Below, piece by piece: positions 23,175 to 35,364 of a stretch of DNA of 64,000 nt; within the stretch, counting starts at the first letter, position 1, and each line of letters begins with the position of its first letter. Position numbers and translations under genes: made by a program. This stretch comes from Tillandsia leiboldiana. Lineage: Eukaryota > Streptophyta > Magnoliopsida > Poales > Bromeliaceae. Where the stretch lies: positions 24,251,929-24,315,928 of the forward strand of contig CM055075.1 in assembly GCA_029204045.2 (NCBI GenBank), written 5' to 3'. A model generated the notes under the pieces. That model was given only the letters and a program-made list of their open reading frames with translations, made no database searches and was not told the DNA's origin.

Positions 23175-23372
23175 TAACTCAAGTTTAACCTGAAATAACT
23201 TAACAACTGTAGATGTATTTTTAAATAACAGAGTAATATATGAATGATATATTTAAAATAAAAAAAAAACTCAAGTTTAACTTGAAATAACTTAACGGGA
23301 ACTAACTGTAGATGTATTTTTAAATAACAGAATAATATATGAAGGGTATATTTGAAATAAAAAAAAAAAGTA
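23175..23372. repeat. Tandem duplication, about 100 bp, two copies
   Basis: AACTCAAGTTTAACCTGAAA and the following segment through AATAACAGAGTAATATATGA recur from 23270, with small changes and a 7-nt difference in length. Confidence 0.85.
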
Positions 23373-23481
23373 AGGATAAATAAGATATTTCTGAAGTCAT
23401 ATAGGTAATTATCTTTATAATTAACGGAGGGTCTCCGCATATACTCTCTCACAGCTAGCAAAATATATACAAGAGAGTGAA

Positions 23482-24190
23482 ATTTTTTTAGCTATACTAT
23501 CTAATTCTTGCCAATTTCTTACTTTGTTTCGTGTGCGCATTCTTTAATTTGTCTCGAGCGATGGACTTTCTCTATCTTTAGTTAACGTGCAAAATTTTTT
23601 AATTTTTTCAAAAATTTTGTTTCTTTAATTTGTGGGATTGTACTGCTAAATCTCTTAATTAATTCCTCTCAATTATTAATTCAATTTTTTTTAAGGTTAA
23701 TTTCATACAACTCGCTATAAACATATCGAATAGAAGATATATTCATACAAAGTTCAATCCTAAGTTGTTCGTGTATATCCCTCTGGCTTGTTACCGTTAG
23801 CTCATTATTTGTTTTTTAACAGAATATAAGTAAAATATTAATTTTACCCTTTCAAATATATCATTTCAAAAGTTCCAACAGTTAGAATAGTGCAAAAAAA
23901 TATCTAAAAAGATAACAAGATAAATTTACCTTACTAACTAATCAAGGTTAAACAAAATACATTGCAAAAAGTGTAATATTTTTAGCTATATTTATGTAAT
24001 TCTTGCCAATTTCTTGATTTGTTTCGTGTGCACATTCTTTAATTTGTTTCAATCGTTGGACTTTCACCATCTATAGTTAAGGTGCAAAATTTTTTGATTT
24101 TTTTATTAAAATTTTGTTTCTTTAATTTGCGGGATTCATGTAATGCTAAATCTCTTAATTAATTCCTCTCCGTTATTAATTTATTTATTT
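23482..24190. repeat. Direct repeats of about 220 bp flanking a Tourist-like fragment
   Basis: Copy one (23482-23700) and copy two (23968-24190) share TTGCCAATTTCTT, GTTTCGTGTGC and TCTCTTAATTAATTCCTCTC in the same order. Between them, 23697-23960 matches the left half of the Tourist-like element at 34745-35178 (ACATATCGAATAG, TTACCGTTAG, AGATAAATTTACCTTACTAA). Confidence 0.8.
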
Positions 24191-24235
24191 TCTAATCCCT
24201 ATAGGAGAATTAGTTAGCATATGTATACGTGCTGA

Positions 24236-25050
24236 CGATAGAGCCCGGGTACAAGTTCACGCCCAAAGAGGAGTTTTGGTAGGCAACATGCTAAGGAAGA
24301 GGGTACGAGGGAAGCCGCGGGATGGTGCTTCAGCACATTGCGTAAAGGTGGCCGACGTCTATGGCGATGACCCGATGCGACTCTCCAGTCTGTTCCCTTC
24401 CACAAATTGAGAACCCTACGAGTGGTTCTTTTTTAGCTGGTGCAAACTTAAGCGCAAGAAAGCCCACCGCGGAAGCGGAGGCGGAGGCGGAGGCGGAGGC
24501 GGAGGCGGAGGCGGAGGCGGAGGTCGAGGTCGAGGCCGAGGCCAAGATGATCATCAAGAAGGGTGGCACATAGTTAAGAGGGGAGGGAAGGAGAGGATGG
24601 TGCGTAGAGTCGGAGGCATAGAGATCGGGCGGTGAAGGCCCACCCAAGCTATCAAGGACGTGATTCAAATCGATGGCTCGGGCTGCGCTATCATAATTGG
24701 ACACCATTAGAATTTTGAGTATTGTGATAGCAAGAAGCAAAAGTCTGAATGGCTCATCGAGGAGTACGACATCCTTCCGTCCTTGGGGGATGCAGGTGAT
24801 GATGATGATGATAAGGAGTTGGTTATATGTAAAATTTACAAGACTCTATTGCCAGACGTGCTGAGGCAAAAAAATCTATACTATCACCAGCCGAGGCTTC
24901 CTTAATTCCTTCTTCGCTCGTATTGTTATCTCAGCATAAATTATCGCAGCAGCACTATTCTCAGCCCGAATCACTTTAGTCATCCCCTTCTAGGCCTTCA
25001 CAACCAGTAGTTGTACCCCTAAATTGGCCCAATCCGTGGTCGTCGACACT
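24236..25050 (+). pseudogene. NAC-domain transcription factor gene, degraded
   Basis: The sequence at 24244 encodes PGYKFTPKEE, the NAC subdomain A signature. After a shift come VGNMLRKRVRGKPR and VADVYGDDPMRL (subdomain B), then EWFFFS after a stop. Near 24730-24850 are SEWLIEEYDILPS and ELVICKIYKTLL, matching subdomains D-E of the family (usually EY.L ... LCKIY). The expected Gly-rich part is replaced by a GAGGCG hexanucleotide run. At least two stops and several frame changes separate the blocks, so no intact protein is made. NAC proteins are plant-specific transcription factors. No intron is evident between the blocks, so it may be a retrocopy or an intronless decayed copy. Confidence 0.8.
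24474..24530 (+). repeat. (GGAGGC)n hexanucleotide repeat inside the NAC pseudogene
   Basis: About nine units of GGAGGC end in GAGGTCGAGGTCGAGGCCGA. They encode Gly-Gly in the ancestral frame and Glu-Ala in another. Confidence 0.9.
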
Positions 25051-26754
25051 TGCAAATTTTCTGTCATGAACAGTTGTTGCAACCTCCTCTGTGGGAACAT
25101 TATTGCCCCTTTGTCAGCATGATCCGCTGCCGCCACCCCTGCCGTCGTGGCATCAACCCGAACAACTGTCTCCGATTCTTTTGCAATTGGATATGGTGCA
25201 ACATAACAAATACAATGATGACAATTGCCATCCGTGCACCCTTTTTCCCTCACGATCCAGTTTGGCCTGATGATCACCAATTTAGGTCCAACGGGACTCG
25301 CAACAGCTCTTCTAATCATAGTGGAATCATTTTTACTTCCATCAAACCTCTGCAGCCTCTGCCACCGGCATTAGTTAATCCACAACCTCATGCTATCTCA
25401 GCTGCACATGTCTATGATGATCACACACCTGCTATCTCACACATGTCTGTGAATGTTTATGCCGATTAGGTCTCAATTAATCCACTTTCACACAATATGA
25501 ATGAAAATAAAAATTCAATTACATTTATAATGTAAAACATTAAATGCAAATTTATATCATAAAAAAATACATATGTTGGCCTGATTGGCTTTTAAGACAT
25601 ACATTTAACATATACAACTATTCATTACCTTACTTTATAACCCTTTCTTTTATTCTTTCATTCTTTTTTTTCTTACAACAAATTTTTTTAATTAATATAC
25701 TAATTGTTCCTAGAGTAAGTGACAAAAAATTTAATGATTGATAGCCGAAATTCTATATTTAAAGTTTAATTACTTTATATTTTCAGATAGTATGCTATCT
25801 TTCTTTCCCTTGAAAAAAAAAACACTAAAGCAATATCCATGCATAAAATGCTTGAATACTAATTAGGGACACTATTAAAGTGAAAAAGTATTTTTTGCTT
25901 GATTGATTTTCAAATAATTTTTTTTTTTAGAAAGATTTCTTCTCTATTTAAATAGAAAAGAATTCTTACCATTTTTTGGATTTTTAATTTGAAGAACGAA
26001 AACTATGAAAAGAGTATTTTTCACAAAAACTATTTTTTTTCAGAAAATAGTTTTTCACGTGGAGATGTTTGGTTCTTTAGAAAGTGTGGAAAATTATTTT
26101 TTCCGAAACAAAATTTTATGAAAAACACTGTTTTCATTTTCTAAAATACATTTTTAGCTAATTTTTTTTTTTTTCTGAAGTATTTTTTGGAAAACCAAAC
26201 AACCTCTTAAACTAATTTCAGAATGTAATCTTCCTAAATGAGAGTTCTTAATTTAATCAAAGGTTTAATAAAATTGAATTTGGCCCAATCCAGACCAACC
26301 CAATTGGACTTTAAATTCAATCTTTTACAACATTTCAAACCCCTTCATAATCTCACCTTTCCCTACCACACATTTTATTGTGAGGATTTGCACCTAGTGA
26401 TCTAACATTTGCCTCTTTGAAGCCCACTTTTGAATATATTTTTTTGTTTTTCACCAACAAAAAAATATTATTTGTGTTTTTGATCTTCAAACAATAAATT
26501 AAGAGTCCAAGTTTGTTTGATATTAAAAACTATCTCATACTATCAAACTAACCAGAGTTGAGACAGAAATATAGAGAAATATGTTTTTTCATTTACTACT
26601 GAATTAGTATAATCAGCACAATTTATTATCCCACAAAAATTAATTAAATATTTTTATAATGGCTTTTATGCAATACTTTTTGCTCACAATCCGAAATAGA
26701 AGCTTAATATTTTATTTTGACATTCAAAATCCTGATGTTATTTCTTAAAACTAT
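25051..26754. other. Tail of the NAC pseudogene, then AT-rich intergenic DNA
   Basis: A 139-codon + strand frame at 25050-25469 ends with a His/Pro-rich stretch. It could derive from the C-terminal part of the NAC gene, but I cannot show this. From 25480 the sequence is AT-rich without genes. A possible small inverted-repeat element lies near 26060-26208 (GATGTTTGGTTC and AACCAAACAACCTC). Confidence 0.35.
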
Positions 26755-27015
26755 CACTACAACAAAATTAGATTATAGTGACATATTTTTGTGACACTTT
26801 TATACAAGTGTCCTACCTATATTCCATCTATATCCAAAATTAGATTATAGGGACATATTTTTAGGACACATTATAATAATATATCGCTATACACCTTAAC
26901 GACTGCACATATAGCAACACTAATTATAAGTTTCGGTATTTTTATTAGCGACATTTTTTTCAGATTTTAGAAATGCTTAAAAGTGTCGTTATTGCATAAT
27001 TTTATTATAGTGTAT
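26752..27015. mobile_element. Small CACTA-type non-autonomous element (26755-27012) with TAT target duplication
   Basis: It starts CACTACAACAAAATTAG and ends AATTTTATTATAGTG, inverted termini typical of plant CACTA elements. It is 258 bp long and bordered on both sides by TAT, the 3-bp duplication of that superfamily. Inside are repeated motifs (AAAATTAGATTATAG at 26766 and 26838). It has no coding capacity. Confidence 0.85.
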
Positions 27016-27892
27016 TTAAAATTTTTTTAAAAATTTCCCTACACTCAAAATACGGTTTTAAATTCTAAATCCTATTAGTAGATCCCGGGATTAGAGGTAT
27101 ATTTGATTTTTTAAAAAAAAAATCAACAACAGCAATTTGGTCCACCTGAGATATATTGAATATTTTTAAAATTTTGAAAGATTTATTAAATAAATATATA
27201 TTTGTTGAAATAGAGAAATTAGACTAAAGTTAGATATAAAAATCTTGCAAACAATTAATTATTTGTTGTAAAATAGTATAAGATTATTGAAACCTAGAGA
27301 TGCTTGTTATTTAATCTAAAATAGAAATTATTATTTTTCATTTATATTTGGACAGCATATATTGTTATCCAAATTTGTGTATTTTTTGAATTTTCTATTA
27401 TTTCCTTAATTATGTAGATATCTAAATATTATCATTATCACTCTTTAAATACCATTTTTTTCTTTCAAATAAAATTATTGATCCTTTTCAATTCAACAAT
27501 TATTTACCAAAATAAAATAAAAAAATTGTGCTATTATTGGTAGGAAAGTCACATAAAAATATTCTTTCGTGATTCCTTTGGAATCTTTGTAGATGGAGAT
27601 GGGCTACTAATTCATGGTTTCTCCTTTTTATTTAAAAATAAAACATGCACCAATTAAATATTTTATAACATGGATATAAAACTCACAAAATATATATGAA
27701 TTAGTAGGTAGGTGCACATGCACATGCCTCATCTTGAACAATGCCATATTTATATTTTATTTTAGGATTAAGTGCATAAGAGTCAACGAAATTTTCGCTC
27801 TTTTGCCCCCATAAACTTTTAAAATTTTGTATTTTCTATCTAAATTTTTATTTTTTTTATAATTAGTCATTTAGATTTATATTTTATCATTT
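27016..27892. other. AT-rich intergenic DNA, no gene seen
   Basis: Mostly A/T runs. There are no motifs beyond short homopolymers. Confidence 0.5.
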
Positions 27893-28498
27893 TAGGACAT
27901 ATTTGGTTCAAAAAAAAAAAATTGGAATAAAAATAAAAATTAAAATGAACGGAAAACGGAATGATGAATTTTCTAATTTGTTTGATTCATAATAAAATTA
28001 GTAATCAGAATCAACTTATTATTATTATTTAAATAAGACAAATTTAATCTACTATCTAAATTTGTAATTAAAATTTAAATTCAAATTGAGATTTATAACT
28101 TAAATTTAAATTTGTAATTTAAATCTAATTCAAAGTCAAAATGTAAAACTATATCTAAAATTCAAATATCAAACTTAAATTGAAATTAAAATTTAAAAGT
28201 TAATAATTTTGAATTTATATGTTAAATTTAAATTTAAAATTATAATTTAATCTAAATCTACGTTTATATGTATATTTGAATTTAAATAATTATTACTGAA
28301 AAAAAAAAGTTTTTTTCTCAATCCTTTCCGGAATCAAAATTGACTCTCATCTCTATGTTGGGAGTTATTTAAGAGGGATTTGATTCCCTCTATAATAAAA
28401 ATAGGAATGCTAATCTCTCAAACCAAATACCAACAATGGGAATGACTTATTCCCATTTTCATTCCGAGCCTTGATTCCTTCCAACTAAACATGTCCAA
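27893..28498. mobile_element. AT-rich inverted-repeat element (MITE-like)
   Basis: Left end GGACATATTTGGTTC and right end AACTAAACATGTCC are imperfect inverted repeats (GGACATGTTTGGTT type). The interior is dominated by TTTAAATT-like low-complexity sequence. No duplication could be fixed. A similar element may lie at 30877-31628, with a GAACCAAACGCGTC end. Confidence 0.5.
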
Positions 28499-28904
28499 GG
28501 GTGTTGTTGGGCCGAAAAGTTGCGGTCTGCGATCGGCCCTTGGGGTGGCCCTCTGAGTGTGATACGCCGCGTGCCAAAGGGATCAAGCGATCGGGCCGAG
28601 GAAGAATCCGTTCGGCCGAATTCTTCTCAATCAACTCTCGAGAGAGTTCGACTTAGATTAGCCAAACTGGGGTTATAAGAAAAATATAGTTCGGCCTAGA
28701 GGAGCCGAACCGGAAGTCAAAGATAAGGATTTGACACAGCTAAGGAGCCGATTAATGAATTGTATTGCTTGGAGAAGCATTACAAGGGTAACTGAGAACG
28801 AATTACAAGTTAAGTCGCTCTTAGGAAGTGCGGTAAATGCAGGTATGAAACTTATCTAAGAAAGCAGTAAGGGTCTGTTTGGATGCGCAGTAAAAAAATT
28901 AGGA

Positions 28905-29360
28905 CAGATTTTACAAACTGTAGTTTTGTTCTAAATGAAATAGAAAATTCTATAACTCTAAAAAATCACAGGGGTTAAAATTTTAAATTGTTTGAATACT
29001 AAAATTCCACAAAATATCTTACAATTAAAATTTTTTTTTAAAAAAAAAATTAATTTTATATTTTAGCATTTTAAAATTAAAATTTTCATAATTTGAAATT
29101 AGAAGTTAAAATTTTTAAATTTGAAACAGTAAAAAATTGTGACAGATTTTACAAACTGTAGTTTTGTTCTAAATGAAATAGAAAATTCTATAACTCTAAA
29201 AAATCACACGGGTTAAAATTTTAAATTGTTTGAATGCTAAAATTCCACAAAATATCTTACAATTAAATTTTTTTTTTTAAAAAAAAATTAATTTTATATT
29301 TTAGCATTTTAAAATTAAAATTTTCATAATTTGAAATTAGAAGTTAAAAATTTTAAATTT
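28905..29360. repeat. Tandem duplication with 228-bp period
   Basis: GACAGATTTTACAAACTGTA and the following 220 bp occur at 28913 and again at 29141 with few changes. Confidence 0.85.
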
Positions 29361-30010
29361 GAAATCTGAAATTTGAATTAAAATTTAAAATTAAAATTTA
29401 AAATTTCAAAAGAAAAATTCGAACAATTGAAAAATAAAATCTAAATTTAAATTTTAAAATTTGAAATTAAAAATTCTAAATTGTAAAATTAAAATTTATT
29501 ATTTTAAAATTAAAGTTATTATTTTAAAATAATAAATTTTAATGTTTAAAATTTAAAATCAATATTATAAAATTTAAAATTTGAAATTTAAAATTTAAAA
29601 TTTAAAATTTAAAATTTTAATTTTTAAATTTTTTAAAACTAAAAATTTAAATTTAAATTATGAAATTTTAAATTTAAATTTTAAACTTTAAATTAAAATT
29701 TTAATATTTAAAAATTTAAATTTTAAATTTTAAATTTAAAAATTAAAAATTAAAATTCATAATTTATAATTTATAATTTATAATTTGAAATTTAAAATTC
29801 AAAATTTGAATTTTTAAATTTGAAATTTAAAATTTGAATATACATTCAAATTTTAAAATTTTAAAATTAAAATTAAAATTAAAATTTAAAATTTTTAAAT
29901 TTGAAATTTAAATCCTAATTTTAAAATTTTAAAAAAATAAATTTTAAATTTTAAATTTAAATTTAAATTTTTATGTTGAAAGTTTAAATTTCAAATTTTA
30001 AATTTTAAAG
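29340..30010. repeat. Low-complexity TTTAAATTT-rich stretch
   Basis: About 670 bp made almost only of permutations of AAATTT, TTTAAA and AATTTAAAATTT, with rare C or G. Confidence 0.9.
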
Positions 30011-30876
30011 TTTAAAATTTGCCATATATTGTAGGTGAGAGAGTTCAAGAATGGTGGGATTTTTTTTCTTTGGTTTGAGTGGATTTTTATTTTACCTTAT
30101 TTTTTAGGGCATAGTATAACTATGCTCTAAAAAAAATTGAATTTTTAGCCATCCAAACGTTTCATAGGAAAAATTTTCTATAAATATATTATAATTTAAC
30201 TATACTATATTGTTTGGCCCTAAATACATATATGAAAGGTATGAAAAAATATTGATGGTCACTGGCTTACGAGGTTGGAGGACTCCTTTTTCTTCGATGG
30301 TTCATTTATTTATACATTTACGAACTATGGATATAACCGCCGATTTTAGTAATCGGCGTGTCATCGTAAATTCTACAACTACTTTCTTTTGAGTCGATTT
30401 TCCTCAATAGGATAGTAGTCGTTTTTTGTTCAGGTTCATCTCCTAATCGACGCGCCGAAGCGTGATTTTCGACACTTTTCAATGCTGTGCGCCACTCGCC
30501 TTTCCGGATTCAGTTACGAGATTTGCGCATAAATCTCGTATTCTTTCCTTTCAAGGTCTTTTCTTCTGCGTCTCGAGAAGTCGAGAGTTGACCCTGATTT
30601 TACCTTTTTCGTCGTTCGACTGAGCTAGTCTGATATTTGCCTTCGACCGAGGTCGGTCCTGGATGAGCCGATACCCTTTGTTGGCCGCTTTTCCTATCTG
30701 CTGATGCCTTTAGCCGATGGTGTGTCACGTGTCGCACTCTCACGTGACCGAGACCGGCCTTGGTCAAGACGTGGGTCCTTATCTGCTGACTTATTCTTCT
30801 ATCGGCTAATGCCCTCAACCGATGGTATACGCCACGTGTCACTTCCTTAAACGGTGAAAATTGTGGTTTCAACAGA

Positions 30877-31628
30877 TGTGTTTAGTTTGCGCTTTTTACA
30901 TTCAGAAATCGGAATGAACGAATTTGTTTATAGGCATTTGGTATGCGAGAGTTCTATTTCTATTTCGAATCATCGGTGAATGAAAATTTTCTAATCATCC
31001 ATTTTTTTAATCTGGCCTAAGAAAAAGTTGAATCAATGCACAAAGAATTCATTTTATAAAAATATCACAATTATATTTCATATTTTTTATTCAAAATTAA
31101 ATTAAATTCTTTAACTTTAATTTTAAAATAAAATTTAAATTTAAATTTAGAAATTAAATTTTAAATTTTAGAATTTATTTAGAAATTAAATTTAAATATA
31201 AATTCAATTAAGAATTTTGAATTTAATCTATAAATTTAAATTTAAATTTAATTGTAAGTTTGAATTTGAATCAAATCAAAAATTAGTTTTATATTTTGAA
31301 TTACTCACTCAATTTTAAACTTTAAATTTTAAATTTTAAATTTTAAATTTTTTTAAAAAAATTATATTTGAAATTTGGACTTATCATTTATATTTTGATA
31401 TATAATTTTAATATTTAAATTTTAGTTTAAATTTAAATTATAAATTTAATTTTATATTTTGAGAAGCAAACTAAATTTTAAATTATTTTTATATTTTATA
31501 TTTTAATTTTAATTTTATTTTAATTAATTTTTAAAAAAAATAGAAATCAATTGTACTAATTTTGAATATTAATCTTTTTCATTCTCGCCTATTTCAATTT
31601 TATTTTTTATTTTGAACCAAACGCGTCT
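30877..31628. mobile_element. Possible AT-rich inverted-repeat element
   Basis: Left GATGTGTTTAGTTTG and right GAACCAAACGCGTC are loosely inverted, like the element at 27893-28498. The inside is AT low-complexity sequence. The boundaries are tentative. Confidence 0.35.
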
Positions 31629-33373
31629 GGACTATATGAGGGACTATATTAGTCATATAGTTAAGAAATACTAAGAAAGGTCTTTTTAAGCTGAAAATTT
31701 ATTTATATAGATAAAATTACTCACTATTATCCTATTTAATTTTTAATAATTATATATTAAAAATACTTTTCTTGTTAAAATACTAAAATTTAGCGTCCAA
31801 ATTGTCCTTCCTTATGGTCGGTATGTGTTTTTTTTTATTGTTTCTTGACCATTTGTGTTATATTAGTCAAGTTAAAGTGGTAAACTATAAATTTAAAAAA
31901 ACTTGATTGTTGAGGTGGCAGTAGCAATATGTAAGAGAATATTTAAATAATAGAATTAAAAATATATATATATTTTTATTATCGGTTGAGAATCTGGTAC
32001 TCATCTATTAAATTTTGCAAATTTAAATGTCAAATTATATTTTTACGATAAACCTAATTTTTTAATAAAATCTGAATCAACACAAATATAAAATATAAAA
32101 ATAAATAAATAAAAAATATATATAAAATAAAAAAAAATTACATCTGACTCATTTTCTTCAATAAAATAGTTTTAATTCTTTTTTTTTTTTTTTAAATCTC
32201 CACCACCCCTCTATTACCTCTCAAGCTTCAACTCTTTTATACATTACTCAATTTTAATATAGTTAGAAATTTTACTCTAAATATTTAAATCTAAATTAAT
32301 TTATCTAAATTTTAGCAATATTTAAATCTAATCAAATTTTAGCAATATCTAAATTTTATAAGTAAATATTTAAATTTAGCTAAAACACATTCACTTTAAT
32401 TTCAGATTTTTAAAAATCTATATTTTATCTTTTCAAAATTTTAAGTAGAGGCACTTAGCCTATATTTCTTATAATTTATAAATAAATATATTAAAAATAT
32501 CTCTAAAAATAGTAGGAATATATTTTAATTTTTTTCCCTTTTATAACAAGGAAGAGTATTTGGATCATTTTGTCATTTTCATTAATATTGTAATATTTTA
32601 AATATATATTTAAAATTTAGAGAGAGTAAAATATAAATTATTAAAAATAAGAATAAAGTTATTTATTCTTGATTTTGATTTTATGTAGGTTAGATATTAG
32701 AATAAAGTTGTTTGGGCACCCCCTCAACTATCGCGAAATTTGAAATAGTCCTTGTTACTGTAATTTTTTTGATTGAGAGTCTTCAAACTTTTGGTTTTCA
32801 AATTTTAGGCCTTTTATAAATAAAAAAGTTTTCAAATTTATTAGTGATTTTTATATCAAAATTTACTTATTTTAATTTCTTTATATCATAAAAAGATTAA
32901 CATTTAATAATTGTAGGAGTTATTTAAGTTAAATGTGCTAATCTAAGTTCACTTTGCCAACCCATGATGGAGTTTAATTTTTTCATGATGGAGTTTAATT
33001 TTTTACTAGTGTAGTGACCGGCGCGATGCAGCGAACATATATTATTATAGTTAAATTTATACCAAATTTATTGCAACAATATAAACAAATTATTCTAAAA
33101 TCTCGATATAAATCAATTCAATATCAAATCACGGAATGAAATACAAATTTATGGCACTCACTAGGATCTCGCCCTTTTACAACAATATAATTATGTTTTG
33201 AATTACGATTTATCAGACAATCAAAGAAATGCATCAGCAGACAAAAGATAAATCGTTGTAATAAATCGCCAACGATTTCTGCAAAAAAAAATAAAAAAAA
33301 ATAAATAAATAATTAAAATACGTACATAGTAAGTGATAAAATAAAATATTAGGTAAAAAAGTTGCATTAGGGT
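31629..33373. other. AT-rich intergenic DNA, no gene seen
   Basis: Contains long A/T runs and a CACCCCCTCAACTAT segment near 32720. That segment resembles the end of the inverted-repeat element at 38033-38892, so a partial copy may be present. The sequence GATGGAGTTTAATTTTT is repeated at 32963 and 32986. Confidence 0.45.
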
Positions 33374-33850
33374 TTACAGGAACACCAAATAGAAAAATCT
33401 GATATAGGTTCCTGAGGTAAAAAAAAAAAAATTGCATGATATTTCTGTAAAGAATCGCTTACAAAGAATCAAAAGAAAAGAGCGACGATTTTTACCTCTC
33501 GAGGTGGCGATGCACTTGAAGACAACGGCATTACGCTCCCACGTTTTATGGCCGGGCAATATCAGCAACATGGCGCGAAAAACTTCACCAAGATCACCCT
33601 ATCAGAGCCCAAAACCAACCACCAAAACTCTTGATTCAACACTCAAATTGAAGGATTCGCCACTGCTGCCGCCGCCACATCGATCAAAACAACCATTGCC
33701 TACGCCTCTGACTCCACCATCACCGTCTTGGTTTCCACCGCTATCACGTTCACTGCCTCCACCACCGCTACGACCACGCCTCCGAAACATCTTGTACGGG
33801 ATCTATAAAAACTCCACAAAAAAAAAGAGGAGGTAGGACTGTGGAGAGTT
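33374..33850 (-). other. GC-richer island with short frames, possible gene remnant
   Basis: On the - strand a 62-codon frame starts at 33790 (MFRRRGRSGGGGSERD, Gly-rich). A second frame (MLLILPGHKTWERNAVVFKC) ends near a possible splice donor (TCGAGAG/GTAAAA at about 33500). The composition contrasts with the AT-rich surroundings. I do not recognise a family, and no continuous gene model can be built. Confidence 0.25.
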
Positions 33851-34744
33851 GGGAGAAGAGGATGACATATAAGAAGAAAATGCAAATTAACACCATGTTT
33901 AATAAACTTATTAAATTAAATGGCAATTATGATTTGTTGAAGCATCAAACGTCACCACCACCATAATAATTAATACTGTGAGGTCACAATACCATATTAA
34001 ATATGGAGATTATTATTAAATTAATCAATGCATGCATGTGGGGAGGTGAAGGGACAGATGTTAGAGAAGAGGAGAAGACATTGAGGGGAGGTGAGAGGTT
34101 ATGCTCCGGAGAAGGAGAGAGAGAGAGAGTAGACAATTGTTGTAAAAAAAAAAAAAAATTAAAAATATTCTAAACTATGGAGAATGCGCTATGCCACCTT
34201 AAAAATATGAGAATTCATAGTAGGGTATAGATTTCGTTTTAAGGATCCTAGGTAAAAAAAATTTTAGTATAAAAAAAAATATAAAAATATAATTCTATTT
34301 GATTAGATTTAATAATATAATAAATATATTAAAAATTTAATAAAATTATAATTTAATGAAAACAAATTATAAAAAAAATCAAAAAAAAAATTATTATACA
34401 AATATTCAAAAAAATATTTAAAATATTACGAAAAAATATAATAAATAATAAAAGACAATGCTGAAAAGATTTAAATTCACATACTAAAAATTAAAGTGAA
34501 GTCAAATTATCGTAGGCGGACGTATCTACATCTCGATAAACTGATTTAGTTTTATCTAGTTTTTCTAATTTGTGAAACCGAAAGTTTTTAAAAATTTGAT
34601 ATCTCGCATCAATTTGTGTAATTTTTGTATCATTGACGAAATTTTAGAAATATATCAGCTCAAGAAAGAGTCAGAGATGATGATTCGGTACAAACGAAGG
34701 AAAAAAAAAAAGTAATTCGGTTCGATCAAACAAAAATAAAATAA
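33851..34744. other. AT-rich intergenic DNA, no gene seen
   Basis: A GA-rich stretch is at 34040-34130 (GGAGAAGGAGAGAGAGAGAG). The rest is A/T runs. Confidence 0.45.
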
Positions 34745-35178
34745 TTAATTGCATACGGCTCCCCGTAAACATATCGAATAGCAGATATATCCCTACAAAA
34801 TTCAACTTTTCATATTTGTCCCTTCAAAAATCCTAAGTTATTCATATATATCCCTCCGGTTTATTACCGTTAGTTCATTGTTTATATTTTAACGGATTAT
34901 ATGTGAAATGATAATTTTGTTCTTTCAAAAATGTCCCTCTAAAAATTTCAACTGTTAAAATAATACAAAACTGTCTGGAAGGGTAAAAAGATAAATTTAC
35001 CTTACTAACTAAGTAAGATTAAGTATTTAATCTATGATTAACTAGATTTTTCTAACAAAGATAGGCGGTAGGGATATATTTGAATAACGTCAAATTTTTG
35101 AAAGAATAAATATGAAAAGTTGAACTTTGTAGGGATATATCTGCTATTTGATAGGTTTACAGGAAACATATGCAATTA
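34745..35178. mobile_element. Tourist-like MITE, complete
   Basis: About 434 bp with inverted ends of about 85 bp: TTAATTGCATACGG at the left and TATGCAATTAA at the right. Shared inner parts are TAAACATATCGAATAGCAGA, ATATATCCCTACAAA and TTCAACTTTTCATATTT. The TTA/TAA ends suit a 3-bp duplication. A half copy lies at 23697-23960. It has no coding capacity. Confidence 0.8.
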
Positions 35179-35364
35179 ACCCAAAATAAAGGACTTTTTT
35201 TGAAAATGATCATCTAAAAATTTGTATTTTTAAAATTTGCCCTACAAAATTTGTATTTGCAAAAATAATTCTATGAGTGCCAACTGTGGGCCACGTGTGC
35301 TCGTCACGTAAGTGGTAAAGTCTGAGTTGGATTAAGTTGAACACGCGTTTTGAAATCGCGTGTC

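Larger units (their letters stand above)
28868..30223. mobile_element. Tourist-like (PIF/Harbinger) element, nested, with TAA duplication
   Basis: It begins GGGTCTGTTTGGATG and ends CAAACGTTTCAT...TTGTTTGGCCC, inverted termini of the type usual in PIF/Harbinger-derived elements. TAA borders both sides (28868-28870 and 30221-30223). It is unusually long (1350 bp) because it holds a 228-bp tandem duplication and about 700 bp of TTTAAA-type low-complexity sequence. Confidence 0.75.
28507..30876 (-). mobile_element. Solo LTR interrupted by a Tourist-like element
   Basis: The + strand begins TGTTGGGCCGAAAAG and ends GTGGTTTCAACA, with GGTGT before it and GATGT after it (four of five bases match, so a slightly decayed target duplication). 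Cytosine/guanine content is much higher than around it. A TATA-like sequence (TATAAATAAATG, - strand, near 30306-30318) and CACGTG boxes (30727 to 30840) suggest U3 at the right, so - strand. Positions 28871-30220 are a later insertion. The superfamily is not determined. Confidence 0.65.
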
